The translations under genes were made by a program, and so were the position numbers. A stretch of DNA of 64,000 bases, from contig JAOANR010000014.1 of NCBI GenBank assembly GCA_030278955.1, positions 35,043,453 to 35,107,452 on the forward strand, read 5' to 3'. The notes beneath the pieces are model-generated. The model was given only the letters and a program-made list of their open reading frames with translations, made no database searches and was not told the origin of the DNA. Below, piece by piece: positions 1 to 11,711 of the stretch (positions within the stretch are counted from its first letter, which is position 1; each line of letters begins with the position of its first letter). The DNA comes from Hygrophila difformis (Eukaryota; Streptophyta; Magnoliopsida; Lamiales; Acanthaceae).

Positions 1-134
1 AATGATAAATTATGGTTCGGTGCTATCTGTTCGGTGGAACACGGGTCCATTAAACGGAACACAAGCCAACGAACCAATTAGAATAAATACATCTATATAT
101 ATTTATCTATGTTTATTTTTAATTTTAAAAAAAA

Positions 135-895
135 TCATGTATCATGATTACATGTGGGGCCCACCACTACACAATTGGGCATTACAACCCACGTGACATT
201 CACGTGCATGTCTTCTTCCTCCTCAATTCGAAATTGGATAGGCAGCAGCTCACTCTGGCGACTTCTCCATCTCAAATCGGCATCCCCATCTTCAAACTCA
301 TTCCGGCGAGATCCCGACAACAACCACCATCTTCTCGACCACTCCGGCAAGAAAATCCCCAAATCATCTTTCACTTCCGGCGAACCACCACCAACACAAA
401 CTCCGACGACTTCACCAACCGCCCTCGCCGGCAGCTCTGCCACCACCGCAGTCTCCAAATCCGACAGCCCGCTGCTACGCCGCCTGCCACCACCATTCCT
501 CGGCACCTCCCAAGCTCCGACAGCCACCACCAGCGCCGCCCTTGAACCCATCCCTTCCAGATCCCGTCGACTGCCGCCCTCCTTCTCCGGCGAAGCCCTC
601 CACCTCCGCCCCAATTCCAGATCTCGGACCTCCAGTCTCCTCCCATTTTCGGCCACCTTCACCTTCCCGCACCACCATCTCCGCTGCCGCCATGGCCATC
701 CCGCTGCCATTGCTTTCTCCGGCAGCCCAACTCATCTCCGGCGAACTCAAGCAAACTCCAACACCAAGAAATTAGAAACAAAACTCGATTGAAGAAGGGA
801 AGACAGCAAAGAAAGAAATTGGAAGAGTAAACAGAAAAAAAAAATGGAAGAGGAAAAGAGAAGAGGAGAGAAATAAAAGAAGAAGAAAGAAGAAG
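135..895. other. CCGG-rich low-complexity stretch followed by AG-rich tract
   Basis: Positions 200-770 are rich in CCGGCGA and CCACCA words and are open in several frames on both strands. The translations are Ser/Pro/Thr or Gly/Arg/Trp rich and show no recognisable domain. An AG-rich tract follows at 785-895. Similar composition occurs in the leader of the LTR at 26500-27000, so I read this as an LTR leader-type sequence and not a gene. Confidence 0.4.
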
Positions 896-1195
896 GATGA
901 TGCGGTTTTGAAGAAAATAAGAGTGATGTGAAAAGAAAGAGTGATGCGGTTTAAAAATTGGGAAGAAGAAGAGATGATGCGAAATAGGGAGGAAAGAAAA
1001 ACTGATGCGGTATTTTTGGGGGAGAAAAGAATGAAGTGATGCGGTATTGAAAAACGATGCGGTATATACCTCATCATATAAAATAGATCGCATCTGGAGA
1101 AATATTGGAGAAAAACGCTAAGTATTGGTACTCGATGTGGTATACTGGGTTAAACCGTATCACATGAATACCGCATCGATTTTAATACCGCATTG
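895..1195. repeat. Hairpin-word array 1 of the left LTR (GATGCGGT / ACCGCATC)
   Basis: GATGCGGT-type words recur at least six times, with complementary ACCGCATC words at the right end. An 11-bp arm at 1133-1143 (CGATGTGGTAT) pairs with 1168-1178 (ATACCGCATCG) with one G-T wobble. The array lies 160 bp upstream of a TATA box at 1355. Confidence 0.7.
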
Positions 1196-1354
1196 ATTTT
1201 GAAATCAAAGTTGGAAGCGGGCCCCGCGCGAAGAGTTGACAAGATCCATGGACCTGTGGTCCAGATGAACAAAAAACTCTTGTCTTTTCCCGTTGGACTC
1301 CTGCACCCGTCTTCTCCCACGCAGCTCAAGACCCATGTCTAGGGTTTTCCCACC

Positions 1355-1363
1355 TATAAATAT
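1355..1363 (+). promoter_or_regulatory. TATA box candidate of the left LTR
   Basis: TATAAATAT preceded by CCACC and followed by a CT-rich stretch, as at plant LTR transcription starts. The sister LTR has TATAAATAT at the equivalent place on the - strand (21920-21912). Confidence 0.5.
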
Positions 1364-2287
1364 CCCCTCCATTTCACTTCAAAGGAAGCCGCATACAGTT
1401 CTAAAATATTTTTCTTCCCTGTTCTTGCAGAGAACAGTGGGTTTTGGTTAGTTTAGAATAGATTTTTTTCTTTTTTGCAATGTAATTTAATATTTGTTAG
1501 CTGTAGTTGTAATGTAGTTTGTAAATAATTGTTTCTCCCTTATTAGTGTAGTCATTTTCTATAATTTTACAGTTTTCTAGTGTAGAAATAAATTTGAGAA
1601 CATCCAAATAATGGGTTGTTCTTGAACTTTTAATTCTTTCTAGTTGATGAAATACAAGAAAATGCTTCACAAATTTGGTGTGAGTTCTCTTGCTCTTTTA
1701 CTTATTTTGCTTTCAAAAAACCTTAAAATGTGCATACAAGTCACTATGTTCATTTCTTGAAATATTTAATGGCATGTGTTGATTTTTGTGTACAACAAAT
1801 ATTGTTCTTGTTTACTATGTTTTAATAAATGTATGAATGTGGGTTTTGAACATATTTGTAACCTTAGATCTACTTTTATTTTTATTGTTCTTGGATAGTT
1901 AGATAATTTTAGAGATAGTGTTTTTTTCTAGGTTTTATTTTTATTTTATTTTATTTTTGGCATAGATCTAAATTTTATTTTTTTTTATTATGTTCCCTTA
2001 GATAATGTTGGTGTTCTTACTTTTTATGCTTGTAGTTCTTAGCTTTTATACTGTTTTTGGTAGAATAGAATTTAAATTCCATGTTTGTAGTTTTTAGGGT
2101 TTGATTCTTGCTATTACCCATTGTGCATGCATAAATTATTAATCTCAAATATCCACAAGTACAAAGGCGAGATGACACTGATGTGAAATGAATGATGTGG
2201 TCTAATCGCATCTATCATAAACCGCATCAGATAGAAACCGCATGAGTACTTTGTGGACAAAAAAATACATCTTGTAAAAATTGCATG
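1364..2287 (+). other. AT-rich LTR leader, no gene seen
   Basis: T-rich sequence between the TATA box and hairpin array 2. No ORF of note and no RNA gene recognised. Confidence 0.4.
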
Positions 2288-2801
2288 TGATACGGTCTAA
2301 CTGATGTGGTTTATACCGCATCAGTGTTAATAGATCGCATCATATCAAAAAATGTTGGTGTTTATATTGTTTTTCACCACCTTGATGCGGTTTCCATCGA
2401 TGCGGTCTACACGATGCGGTTTATACCGCATTGCCTTAATAGACCGCATCGCCTCCAGAAACCGCATCACATGCATCTCCACCCCTTCATGCCTTAGTTT
2501 TTCATTACAACCTCATGCGGTTTGCATCGATGCGGTTTATGCCGCATCACTATTGTAAACCGCATCAACCTCATTTTTGGAGAAAATGCCTTAACCAAAT
2601 TGGAGTAAGGATGCGATCTCATCAATGTGGTCTATCCGATACGGTTTATACCGCATCGACTTGATAGACCGCCTCAGATGATTTTATTTCGCATCCTTGC
2701 AATGACCAATTATGGTGTAGACAATACTTCATCCTTCATCCATGCTCGATGCGGTTTAATGGATGTGGTTTATACCGCATCTAATTCAAGAGACCGCATC
2801 G
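2288..2801. repeat. Hairpin array 2: five nested stem-loop cassettes
   Basis: There are five cassettes, at 2288-2342, 2384-2468, 2515-2565, 2609-2696 and 2747-2801. Each has an inner hairpin, usually GATGCGGT, loop TTAT, ACCGCATC, enclosed by one or two further arm pairs. The clearest is 2384-2468, with three concentric stems: 2384-2394 with 2458-2468, 2399-2409 with 2440-2450, and 2414-2420 with 2425-2431. All three are perfect. Several other arms differ only by G-U-compatible changes. Confidence 0.85.
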
Positions 2802-5189
2802 ACCTCTTCTTTTTAATTTAAAAATTCCAAAAATACTTTTTATTTATTTGAGTTGTGTAAGTTGCATGGATGTGCTGGGCTTAGGCCCATTTCATCTAAT
2901 TTTATCTATTACAAACCTCAACCCATTAGTGTCAAAATTATTGTGTGATTGATACTCATGCGATACCAAAAATCTTTTGTTCATTTTATTTTCCTTTTTA
3001 TTGTGTGTGTGAAATGAGTAATAAGAAATATCACAGATCAATGTTGGCAAAAAGGTCCCTTCCTGGGATACGACTAGCTCATCTTTTGTGTATTAATTAT
3101 TGCTCATTATTTTGCATGGTCTGATTTGAGACTGGCGGAAGCTCCGGCAAAAAGGTCTCTTCACGGGGATAACGATTAGCCACTCAACCAGTTCCTAATT
3201 AGATACAGTTTTATTTTCTTTACCTTAATTTCAAAACTTGAATTCAAGTTGTAGTATTATTAAATGATGTCGACCAACATTATTTGAGAAATATTACAGC
3301 AAGAAAATATGTGGGTTTCTCTTCCATTCACAGCCAAAAGGGAGCTGAATGACGGCTGTCACCGTCACTTGGAATTCTTTTCTGTCTAAAAATCATACCA
3401 TCTGGAATAATTGGGAACTGGATAGCAGATGTTTGCAATCCAGATCACCCCAATTATTTTTGACTTCTTTTTAGCCAAATTCTTCTCATCTCAAGGCTAA
3501 TTCATCTTTGTGTAACAAATTCTGTCTAACCCCGCCATATATTTTGGGGTAATTTATTTTATCTTCTCATATACAAGTATGCATGATAATATTATGTAGA
3601 TGTTATGGTCATATTATTTTGGGATCCTTCCCTTGGACACAAAAGTCTTGCATTAAATCAGATGTTGCATAATAAATTTCCAACAAAAATTCATTTATAA
3701 AATCCGGATCCAAGTAAGGGATAAATTCCACAGTTATGATTAACTCATCTTCTACTGGGGGTGGATTTTGAGAACTTAGAAGCAGAGTCAAGCGATTAGG
3801 TCTCATCTAGACTGAAAGGATCTGTGTTTTAATTGAGAGTTTAGTACCTGTGTAGGGAATGATTTTCAAATATCAATTGTTTTCTCAAAATCGCTGTGTG
3901 TTGGAAATCTTATATTAAATATCTACATTAAATTAGTGTCTACTTGGATTCAGATGAGATGTGATAAATAATACTAGAGGAACAATATGTAGGCCTTGGT
4001 TATTTTCTAAGGTAGGGTTGAGTATTCTTTCAACTACTATCCTCTTCTGCCAAAGCTTAGTTTCGAGTCCTGAGTGAGTACATCTGGAATAGATTAATTT
4101 ATTAGTCTGTTTCATTTAGTTTTTATCTCATAATCACCCAGATATTTGTAAGCACTTGAGGCTTACAGGCATTTGGAGAGTTCTTTATCTGCATCTGGTC
4201 ACCAAGACCGGGGGCTCTTTTATACTAACGGAATGAGATAACTTTTAAAACTTCCAAGAGATATCATTTTAAAATGCTTTCATGCTTTTATAGAGGTCAC
4301 TCGGAAGAATTAGAGGTTGGCGGTCGTATATAAGGTTTAAGAGTTATGGAATGGTTCAGGATTTGATTTGAAACTTTGGGCGTGACCGGGGGAATGATAG
4401 AGTACTTGGCATGTCAACTAATGATTTGTTAGGTGTTGCTTATCCATTATAGATGACTAACATACTCTTGCAAGGCATTGCAAGGGGAGTTATGAGTTTA
4501 TGGTACTTTAGATTTTGTTGTCTTAAGAGCATGTAAATTCTGACTATAAGTACCTGTCTGTTAAAGGGAACATAGTATAGAAAGCATGAGAGTTAGCTAA
4601 CTAATGGATTATCCCAAACAAAGATCTGTGTAACAAAAATGGAAGTTTAATGTGTTTCATCTGAATCTTGTCCAATTTTTATTATTTTCTTCATGTCCCT
4701 TCTGTCTCATTTTAAATATGCTTTCTTAGAATAATTTTAACCGCTTACTTAGAATAATTTTAATTGCTTTCTTAGAATAAAATTAATTGCTTTCTTAGAT
4801 ATAATTTAATCTGCTTTATAGTATAACTTTAATTGCTTTCATAATCTAGTTTAAATTATGTCAAGTAGTTGGTGATTTAAAACACAAACTCGAATCGAGT
4901 AACCGAGTGGAAAATCTTATAAAAACGACGTGGGCCCTGCTTCTGTCGCACATCCTCCAGTGAACGATCCGGTCTTACTATAAATACTGCAATTTTTTAC
5001 TCCGTGCGCTTTCGGGGCACAGTTTCTTAACACGAGTAATAAAAACATGACAACCTATACATATATCCCTATTCCCAAATCCACCTTCATAATTTGGTTT
5101 CATTAAATAAAATTAAACGGGGATTATTCTATTTTCTTAAAATACTCGTGTGGGAAATTGTCAAAAGTTTCAACTAGACTACGCCGGCA

Positions 5190-5400
5190 GCTCCTCATTC
5201 GGCTTGGGCCGCCACTGATAGTCACCCCGAGACATCACTGGCCGCCACCGAGGGGTCTCTAGCCGCCACTGCTCAGGCCGCCACTCCATCAGCTTAGGCC
5301 GCCACCTTATCTCCGGCCGCCACCCCATCGCTGGCCGCCAATCGAAGCCATCAGTCGCCATCCTCTTCGGGACAGGCCGCCATTCATTCAGCTCAGGTTG
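5190..5400 (+). repeat. GGCCGCCAC-rich degenerate tandem repeat at the PMD 5' end
   Basis: About eight copies of a GGCCGCCAC core spaced 15-30 bp, with further copies at 5567-5610. In the frame of the first recognised exon these encode Gln-Ala-Ala-Thr units, so the N-terminus of the PMD protein was probably a low-complexity tract. One unit now carries a stop. Confidence 0.5.
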
Positions 5401-7857
5401 TCACCCCCTTGACAGGGTTTGCTGCCTTATCGTCCCTCGGCATGGCTTTTCAGTTTCGAACGTTTCCTTGGCCTCACCCTGTTTACTTCACCCAACATCA
5501 GTGGCTCATCCTTGTAACTTTGTGATACAGGATGTCGCCAGATCTATTCCTCCCTCAGCCAGTCAGGCCACCACTGCTAGTGTCCAGACCAGTCCTCAGG
5601 CCGCCACTCTAGCATCTCCTATGATTCAGGTTTGTCTTACTTCACATTCTTACTTAGTGTGGCCTTCGTTTGCATCCCTTAACCCTGTGTTGTTTGCTTC
5701 GCACAGCGTCCACTTATTCCGGACTCTGATGATGAGACTATCAATTTCGACCGCCGCCGGGAGTCGGAACTTTTTCTACGGTCGTTTCATAGTACGAATG
5801 CGCACACAGATGAGGCGAAAGGGTTTTTGTCTTGCCAGTGCCCGATTACTAAGGCCGCATTCACGAGTGCCTTGGTATCCCAGACTAAGGCTATTCGGTC
5901 TCACCAGTGCGGTATTTCTGCTTCCAGATCAAAGGCCAAAGCTCCTAGGACCGAGATTGATGATGATAGCAATTTAGGCAAGTATATTTCATGGGTGAAT
6001 CAGATGAGTGGACGATCCGCCGAGTGGCGTCAGTGGGGGATTGATGAGGCTATCACCCTATCCACCAAGCCGGTGGTGTTAGATCATCGCTTGATCTACT
6101 ATCTCATGGGGTTTTGGAACTCCACTGTCAATGCCTTTCAGCTTCCTTGAGGCTTCGTTGGTCCTACCCTTATTGACGTCGCAATGATCATCGGGCTTCG
6201 CGTGGACGGAGCTGAGTTGATACAGTCGGGCATTGAGGACTCTGTTCTTGGTGCGGCCATTTGTCCTCCGGGCAAATTGGCCAGGCGATACGCGGCCTAC
6301 ATTGATCACAACATGACGACCGAGGCTTCTCCATCCACACGAGACGAGCATGTGACATTTCTTTTACTGTAGTTCAGTCGATTCAACGTTTGTTCCAGTG
6401 CGAGCACTGCCTTGCCCCTCGTCCTAGGTATCATGAATCTTAATTCTCGAGCTACAGGCTCATACTTCCTTAGCACCCTATTCAGTGGTATGGCCAAGGT
6501 TTCTGACATGTTGGCTAGTGGGCGAGATCCCGCTACTACGGCCTCCGGACCGTTCTGGTTTCTGCAGCTATGGATTCAGTTGTATTTTTTCTCAGTTGTT
6601 TACCATTGTATCTCGCCCCGGCCCGAGGGATGTTTCTGAGGGTTATCCGCTAGGCAGGTTATTGGCCGCTGATTCCGTGAGGATTAGCCGGGATGGCCTG
6701 TTGAGACATGATAGTTTGGAGATCATCCGCTGGTTCTATCATCATCGGCCGTCTTATCACGACTTGAATGTGTATGCATCCATTGGATGGTTGCTCTCTA
6801 CTCTTGTATGTAAGCGCGATCAGCCATACGGCATCCATGGGGAGGCTACTTGGAATATTAGCATGAAGCCTCACATGCTTTTGAGTGGGGTGCGAAGGAA
6901 TGATCATTCTAACCGATTCACAGCTGAGCCGTATTGTCCCCAGTTGCTTGCTCGTCAGTTCGGCTGCCATCTTGGACTTCCTCGCAGAGTGAGGTGGCCG
7001 GTTCGTGTTACCAGATGCGAGAGCATGACAGAGGCGGGTATTAGGGCTGTAGTGGCTTTTTCATCTCATTTGACGTATTCCAGCTACTTGTCTTTCACTC
7101 CGACGGGGTCACTTGCTGCCGGATTTATGGCGTGGTGGACGCCATATATTACCTCCGTTTTGCCGTTATATGATGATCTTACATCTCGTTTCGGAGGCCC
7201 GCATCGTGGTTCATCCTCTGCGCAGCGATCCCGTACTCGTGGTGCCGCCTTGTCGGCTCATACCTCCACATCCTGCGGTGTTACCCGAAAGGCTAAATCT
7301 GTTGCAGCTTCTTCGTCTCGTAAGCGCCGAAGAGGTATGTTCAATCCCTACCATGTCAATATGATATTTTATACATTGACTTGGTCCTTTAATGTTGTTT
7401 CTTTGTCTGCAGTTGACGATGAAACAAGTGATGATGACGCTCCAGTGGACGATGAGCAGTCTAGCTCCGGCGATGAGGGGTCGAGCTCCGGTGATGAGGA
7501 GTCTTGCCCAGATGAGGATGAGGAGGGCTCTGCGGGTGATGCTGACGCCAGTGATGATGATCACCAAGTAGAGGAGAGTCTATAGATTCCCACCAAGATG
7601 ATAGCCGTGCGGAGACTGTGGATGATGAGGACATCGCTGATCATGGTCAGGCAGCTGATCCTATTACTGATATTCCTTTGGCCGTCGATTCTCGCTACTC
7701 ATCCTCTCTTGGTAGACCTTCCGATGATCCTTCCGAGTCTATGGAAGTGTTGTTAGCTCGTGCTGACTATAATATCCTCTATGGTGATGATCCCAAGTAT
7801 CAGACGGATGCTACGGTGACTGGCGTTGACGATTCCTCGCCTACTACTGCTGCTCAG

Positions 7858-8395
7858 GTATGCTTCGCCACTTTTAGGCTCTTTTATTCGTATTACTCTT
7901 AATGTCGTAATAACATCCTTCTTGACTGCTCAGGTGGACCACGCTCCTCTCGGTTCGATGATCATTCTCCTGCGGTTGGCTCAGCTGACCATGATTTGGT
8001 CTCACAGGTATTTCTTGGTCATGGCCCATTCTTTTCCTGTTATTTTGTTTAAAGTAAGGTGTTCTAAGGGTAACTGTCTTTCAGATCCCGGCGGATCATA
8101 TAGATGACCCTTCTTCTTCACAGACCGCGGGTTGTGCTCTCACGAGTAGTCAGACTGGCCACTCGGTGACCTCTCAGGTATTCCTAAATTGCACCCTCAT
8201 TCTCTGTTTTTCTTCTCAAGGGCATGTTCTAAGAGCTTTCCGCTTTAGACTTCCATGGATCAGGCAGATCACTCGAATGACTGATGCTCATGCTACTCGG
8301 CTGATTTGGTCATGCCGCATTCTCAGGTATGCTTCATTTCTTCTTTTGCGACTGTAAAATTTCCTTGGCATATACTCATGCAAAGCTGTCTTCAG
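7858..8395 (+). repeat. Tandem mini-exon/mini-intron units in the PMD gene tail
   Basis: Introns begin at 7858, 8008, 8178 and 8327, i.e. every 149-170 bases. All follow a CAG and start GTAT. The exons between are 71-93 bases, and those ending at 8007 and 8326 share GATTTGGTC and a CTGA start. This looks like tandem duplication of an exon-intron unit. Confidence 0.5.
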
Positions 8396-9184
8396 GTATC
8401 CACGGTTCCTCTTTCAGATCCACTGCGACCTCTTTATCTTCATGTCTTCCGGCATCTGTCTCTACTGAGGGGGTCATTATTTCGTCATGTAGGCGTCGAC
8501 CGCCTTCTATCCACCCAGACTGATCTACTCTCTGCTGGGGTGGTTCTGGTCTTGATGGCTTGCTTGACGATGTTAGCGCCATTCCTTCCTTTATTAATCG
8601 ACGATGTTGGCTTCCTTGACTTTTCAGAGCTTATCTCTGATCTGTCTATCGCCTATCGCTGCTTTTAGCAGCACTGTGGACCCAGTCTGGCGTTGCTTGA
8701 TGATCTTGAGGCGCGACATCATGATGTGCGTTCTCAGATAGATGCCATACACCCCCTCAGACGGCGAGCAGTTGTCTGCTGAACGCCGAAGCTATGGAGA
8801 GTCCGCAAGATCCCAGCTTCATAGTGCTATTACACAGCGGAGCATGATATCGTTAGAGGCAGGAGCATTTTATTTTGGAGAGGAGGCGCACCATTTCGGG
8901 GGGCCCAGTATGAGCTGGCTACGTTGGAGCCTGCTTTAGCTGACATTTCCTCCGAGCTGCTTAGTTGGAGACCACGTATGATCGTTTAGCCGCAGGATGA
9001 GCGGATCTATCGGCTCGAGCTGACGAGAGTCCGGGGTTCGTCGGGTATTGGTTGTCTGCGCGTGGGGTCGGTTGCTGGAGATTTTCTCGTGCTTTCGGCT
9101 GTAGGCTGCATTCATCGTCTGACGGACACTTTCAGGCGTACTCATGATTAGTGGGCTATCATGCATCGTCGCATATTAGGTGAT

Positions 9185-9684
9185 NNNNNNNNNNNNNNNN
9201 NNNNNNNNNNNNNNNNNNNNNNNNNNNNNNNNNNNNNNNNNNNNNNNNNNNNNNNNNNNNNNNNNNNNNNNNNNNNNNNNNNNNNNNNNNNNNNNNNNNN
9301 NNNNNNNNNNNNNNNNNNNNNNNNNNNNNNNNNNNNNNNNNNNNNNNNNNNNNNNNNNNNNNNNNNNNNNNNNNNNNNNNNNNNNNNNNNNNNNNNNNNN
9401 NNNNNNNNNNNNNNNNNNNNNNNNNNNNNNNNNNNNNNNNNNNNNNNNNNNNNNNNNNNNNNNNNNNNNNNNNNNNNNNNNNNNNNNNNNNNNNNNNNNN
9501 NNNNNNNNNNNNNNNNNNNNNNNNNNNNNNNNNNNNNNNNNNNNNNNNNNNNNNNNNNNNNNNNNNNNNNNNNNNNNNNNNNNNNNNNNNNNNNNNNNNN
9601 NNNNNNNNNNNNNNNNNNNNNNNNNNNNNNNNNNNNNNNNNNNNNNNNNNNNNNNNNNNNNNNNNNNNNNNNNNNNNNNNNNNN
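9185..9684. other. Assembly gap (500 N)
   Basis: An uninterrupted run of exactly 500 N, a typical placeholder length. The true distance and the relative orientation of the two sides are therefore uncertain. Confidence 0.99.
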
Positions 9685-10895
9685 CTTGAATTTTAATTTA
9701 AAGCACATGTAAATAATATTTGGTTTTAAATGGGCTAAAGAGCCCAAAATAAAGTAAAATTGGCCATTGGGCCTAAAATCTTTTTAATGGGCCAGAGGGC
9801 CCAAGAGTTTTCAATTTATTAAACAAGTCCGAGACACTTGTTGGAAGTGGAATGAGATGGATAGATGGAAATGGAGTGCTCGGATATTGGAATGTGTAAT
9901 GGAGACGTGGCGGATCGGATTTGCTGTTTCTGAATAGCTTGGACTGTTTGGACAGTTTTAGCATCCAAAAATTTGCAAACACTATTTTTAATTTTAAAAA
10001 TGGTTGACTTGTTTTATTTAACAAAAGTGGGAGGTAAGTGGTCCCATTTTGGATTTTTGAAAAGGATAGCAGTTAGGTGACAAAAGTACTGCTATCTTAC
10101 TCACACAAGTGTTCCATTGGGAACAAAAACTCAAGTCAAACATTAAACAAAAATAACTCTTTTTGTCTTTTTCTAAAAGGTTGCTTTTATTAAAAGTGGA
10201 AGCTTCCTATTGGGTGTTTGTACTATGTTTCCATAAACAAACAAACATTTATTCCCATGAGATTTCTAACATGAGAACAAATGTGCCCAAAAAGATCTTC
10301 CATCTTTATTACACCACCCACACTGTGCACATCACATCAGGATCAATCAAACCAATAACATCAAGATATTCAAAACAATACCCAAATGTTCATCAGTTTG
10401 TTCTTTCCAGTTTTAAACTTCAAAAATCTGTGAACTTTTACCAGTTTTAACACCCTTAATCAGTTTTCAAAACAAGTTCTCAAAAACTTCAAAATGGTGC
10501 TCAAAGCCGATGGCACTCAAAACCTCCAAAAATCTGAAGTTGGATGTGCACACTAACAACACCACACTACGAACACAACAAAATGAAAAACAAAACGAGA
10601 CAAAATAAAAAGAACGGGTCCGAAGGGGGGCTATGTCCATGGTGAAAATAGGGTTTACCCTCTCCTCCTTGGCTCGGGTCTAGGCACGGGTCCAAGGATT
10701 GGGAGGGGTCCATGAAATCGGTCCATAGTTTCCCTTAGAAATGGCGTGCAAGAGTGCGAAGAACACGTGGTGTTCGTTCGGATGAGAGAAAAATGGGGGA
10801 AAGGAAGATGGAGAACTGAAAGAAGTTGAAATGACAGGAGGGAGGTGAAAAGAAACTGGAGGGGGTGGGGGGGGTATAAATACTTGAACTTTTGT

Positions 10896-11205
10896 CGCGG
10901 AATCCGAGACTTTGTCGCGGAACAAGGTTCCGCGACAAGGCATAGCGACATTAGAGTGGTCGCGGAGTCGAGGGTTGGTCGCGGAGTCATGCTCCACGAC
11001 AAGGCCATCGCGACAAAGTTCAGCATGGAGACAGTCAACGCAAATCGTGTCGCGGAGCAGGGGCTGGTCGCGGAGTCATGCTCCGCGACAAGATGCTTCG
11101 CGACAAGATGTGGGGAAATGGTTTAGAAGGAAAAGGGAGTTTGTCGCGGAGTAGGGCCTGGTCGCGATGCATGACATCGCGACAAAGGTCCTTCCGCGAC
11201 AAAGG
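10896..11205. repeat. Hairpin array with TTGTCGCGG words
   Basis: Perfect stems: 10912-10923 with 10927-10938 (12 bp, TTGTCGCGGAAC, loop AAG), 11067-11075 with 11081-11089 (GTCGCGGAG), and 11161-11169 with 11175-11183 (GTCGCGATG). A fourth stem at about 10979-11000 has one mismatch. The second and third stems differ by compensatory changes. Confidence 0.85.
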
Positions 11206-11658
11206 ATTTTGAATTTTCAAATTTTCTTGGACTGGGCCCGAGTGTGGTATTGGGCCTGCGTCCATTTTATTTGACTTGGGCTGAATAAATTTAGTCCAAG
11301 TAGATTCAAAATGCTGGGCTGAGAATTAAAATAATCCACTTGCATAAAATTAGGTTGGGTTAGTTCCATTTTATCTGTGAGTTTTGTTTCGGGTCTTGAA
11401 TTTCTTCAATTCCCGAGAACATTTTCTCAGATTTATAGAACTAATCCAACCAAGAACCTGGTTTTCCATGTTACTGTTATCTGCTCCTCTTTTTGGTGGT
11501 TCCGAACTTCTGCAAGACAGACAAATAAGACGCATTAGATTTTCTCCAAATATCAACATCCTCACATTTAGAGTCTTAGTACTCTAAATGTTTAATTGAT
11601 CTTTGGGTACTTTCTTGCCATGGAATAAATACTGTAACTATACACTATATATATAAAC

Positions 11659-11663
<5 letters not shown>

Positions 11664-11691
<28 letters not shown>
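11664..11691 (-). repeat. A28 run (T28 on +) 20 bases after the gag-pol stop
   Basis: Twenty-eight consecutive T on the + strand. It could be a microsatellite in the polypurine region or a captured poly(A) tail. The short 20-base spacing to the stop codon is notable. Confidence 0.9.
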
Positions 11692-11711
11692 GTATTTTTA
11701 AATGCTGTTTC

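Larger units (their letters stand above)
3..5172 (+). mobile_element. Long LTR of an Athila-like Ty3/gypsy family (sister of the LTR at 17834-22541)
   Basis: The part from about 2950 to 5172 matches, in inverted orientation and at roughly 80% by eye, the LTR-body sequence ending near 18135 and 17834. Shared landmarks are the block around 3623 (GGATCCTTCCCTTGGACA) and the terminal block at 5145-5172 ending AAAAGTTTCA. The left edge is a guess: TGATAAATTATGG at position 3 resembles the TGATAATGG start of the sister LTR, and both have a TATAAATAT box and two hairpin arrays in the same order. No primer site follows 5172, so this could be a solo LTR, the 3' LTR of an element left of the window, or a damaged 5' LTR. 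The 3' half is confident; the 5' boundary is not. Confidence 0.6.
5173..9184 (+). pseudogene. Plant mobile domain (PMD, aminotransferase-like family) gene, spliced and decayed
   Basis: The PMD-like reading runs from about 5950 to 7330. Motifs typical of the family are visible: FWNSTVNAFQLP at 6113-6148 followed by GPTLIDVAMIIGL, then GPFWFLQLW near 6547, then EPYCPQLLARQFG near 6925. After this come a basic stretch (KRRR), an acidic Ser/Asp/Glu tail (7413-7580) and several small exons. Six introns of 69-78 bases with GT..AG ends can be read: 5630-5706, 7335-7412, 7858-7933, 8008-8084, 8178-8248 and 8327-8395. It is broken by in-frame stops at 6148-6150 and about 6370, and by frame changes near the T-run at 6582-6587 and near 7578. 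PMD proteins occur both as host genes and as cargo of plant transposons. The gene is antisense to the gag-pol ORF and its 3' end runs into the N gap. Start codon not determined. Confidence 0.75.
9685..11711 (-). mobile_element. LTR-like non-coding sequence downstream of the gag-pol ORF
   Basis: No coding sequence of note. Read on the - strand, it runs from the pol stop through an A28 run, an AT-rich stretch with several GGCCCA words and a hairpin array (10896-11205), to a TATTTATA motif at 10875-10882. A CT-rich leader-like stretch follows (10870 to 10780). This is the order seen in the U3 of the LTR at 17834-22541, and the hairpin words are the same, but the flanking sequence is not alignable by eye. 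It may be a diverged or recombinant LTR in the 3' position. The opposite orientation cannot be excluded because the hairpins and TATA motif are palindromic. Confidence 0.4.

Noticed and set aside
144..792. Open frames of 133 and 212 codons on + and several on -
   Set aside because: Low-complexity Ser/Pro/Thr or Gly/Trp/Arg translations, open in many frames at once because of CCGG/CCACC composition; no domain or splice context.
5179..5361. 60-codon - strand frame of WRP repeats
   Set aside because: Antisense translation of the GGCCGCCAC repeat at the PMD gene 5' end.
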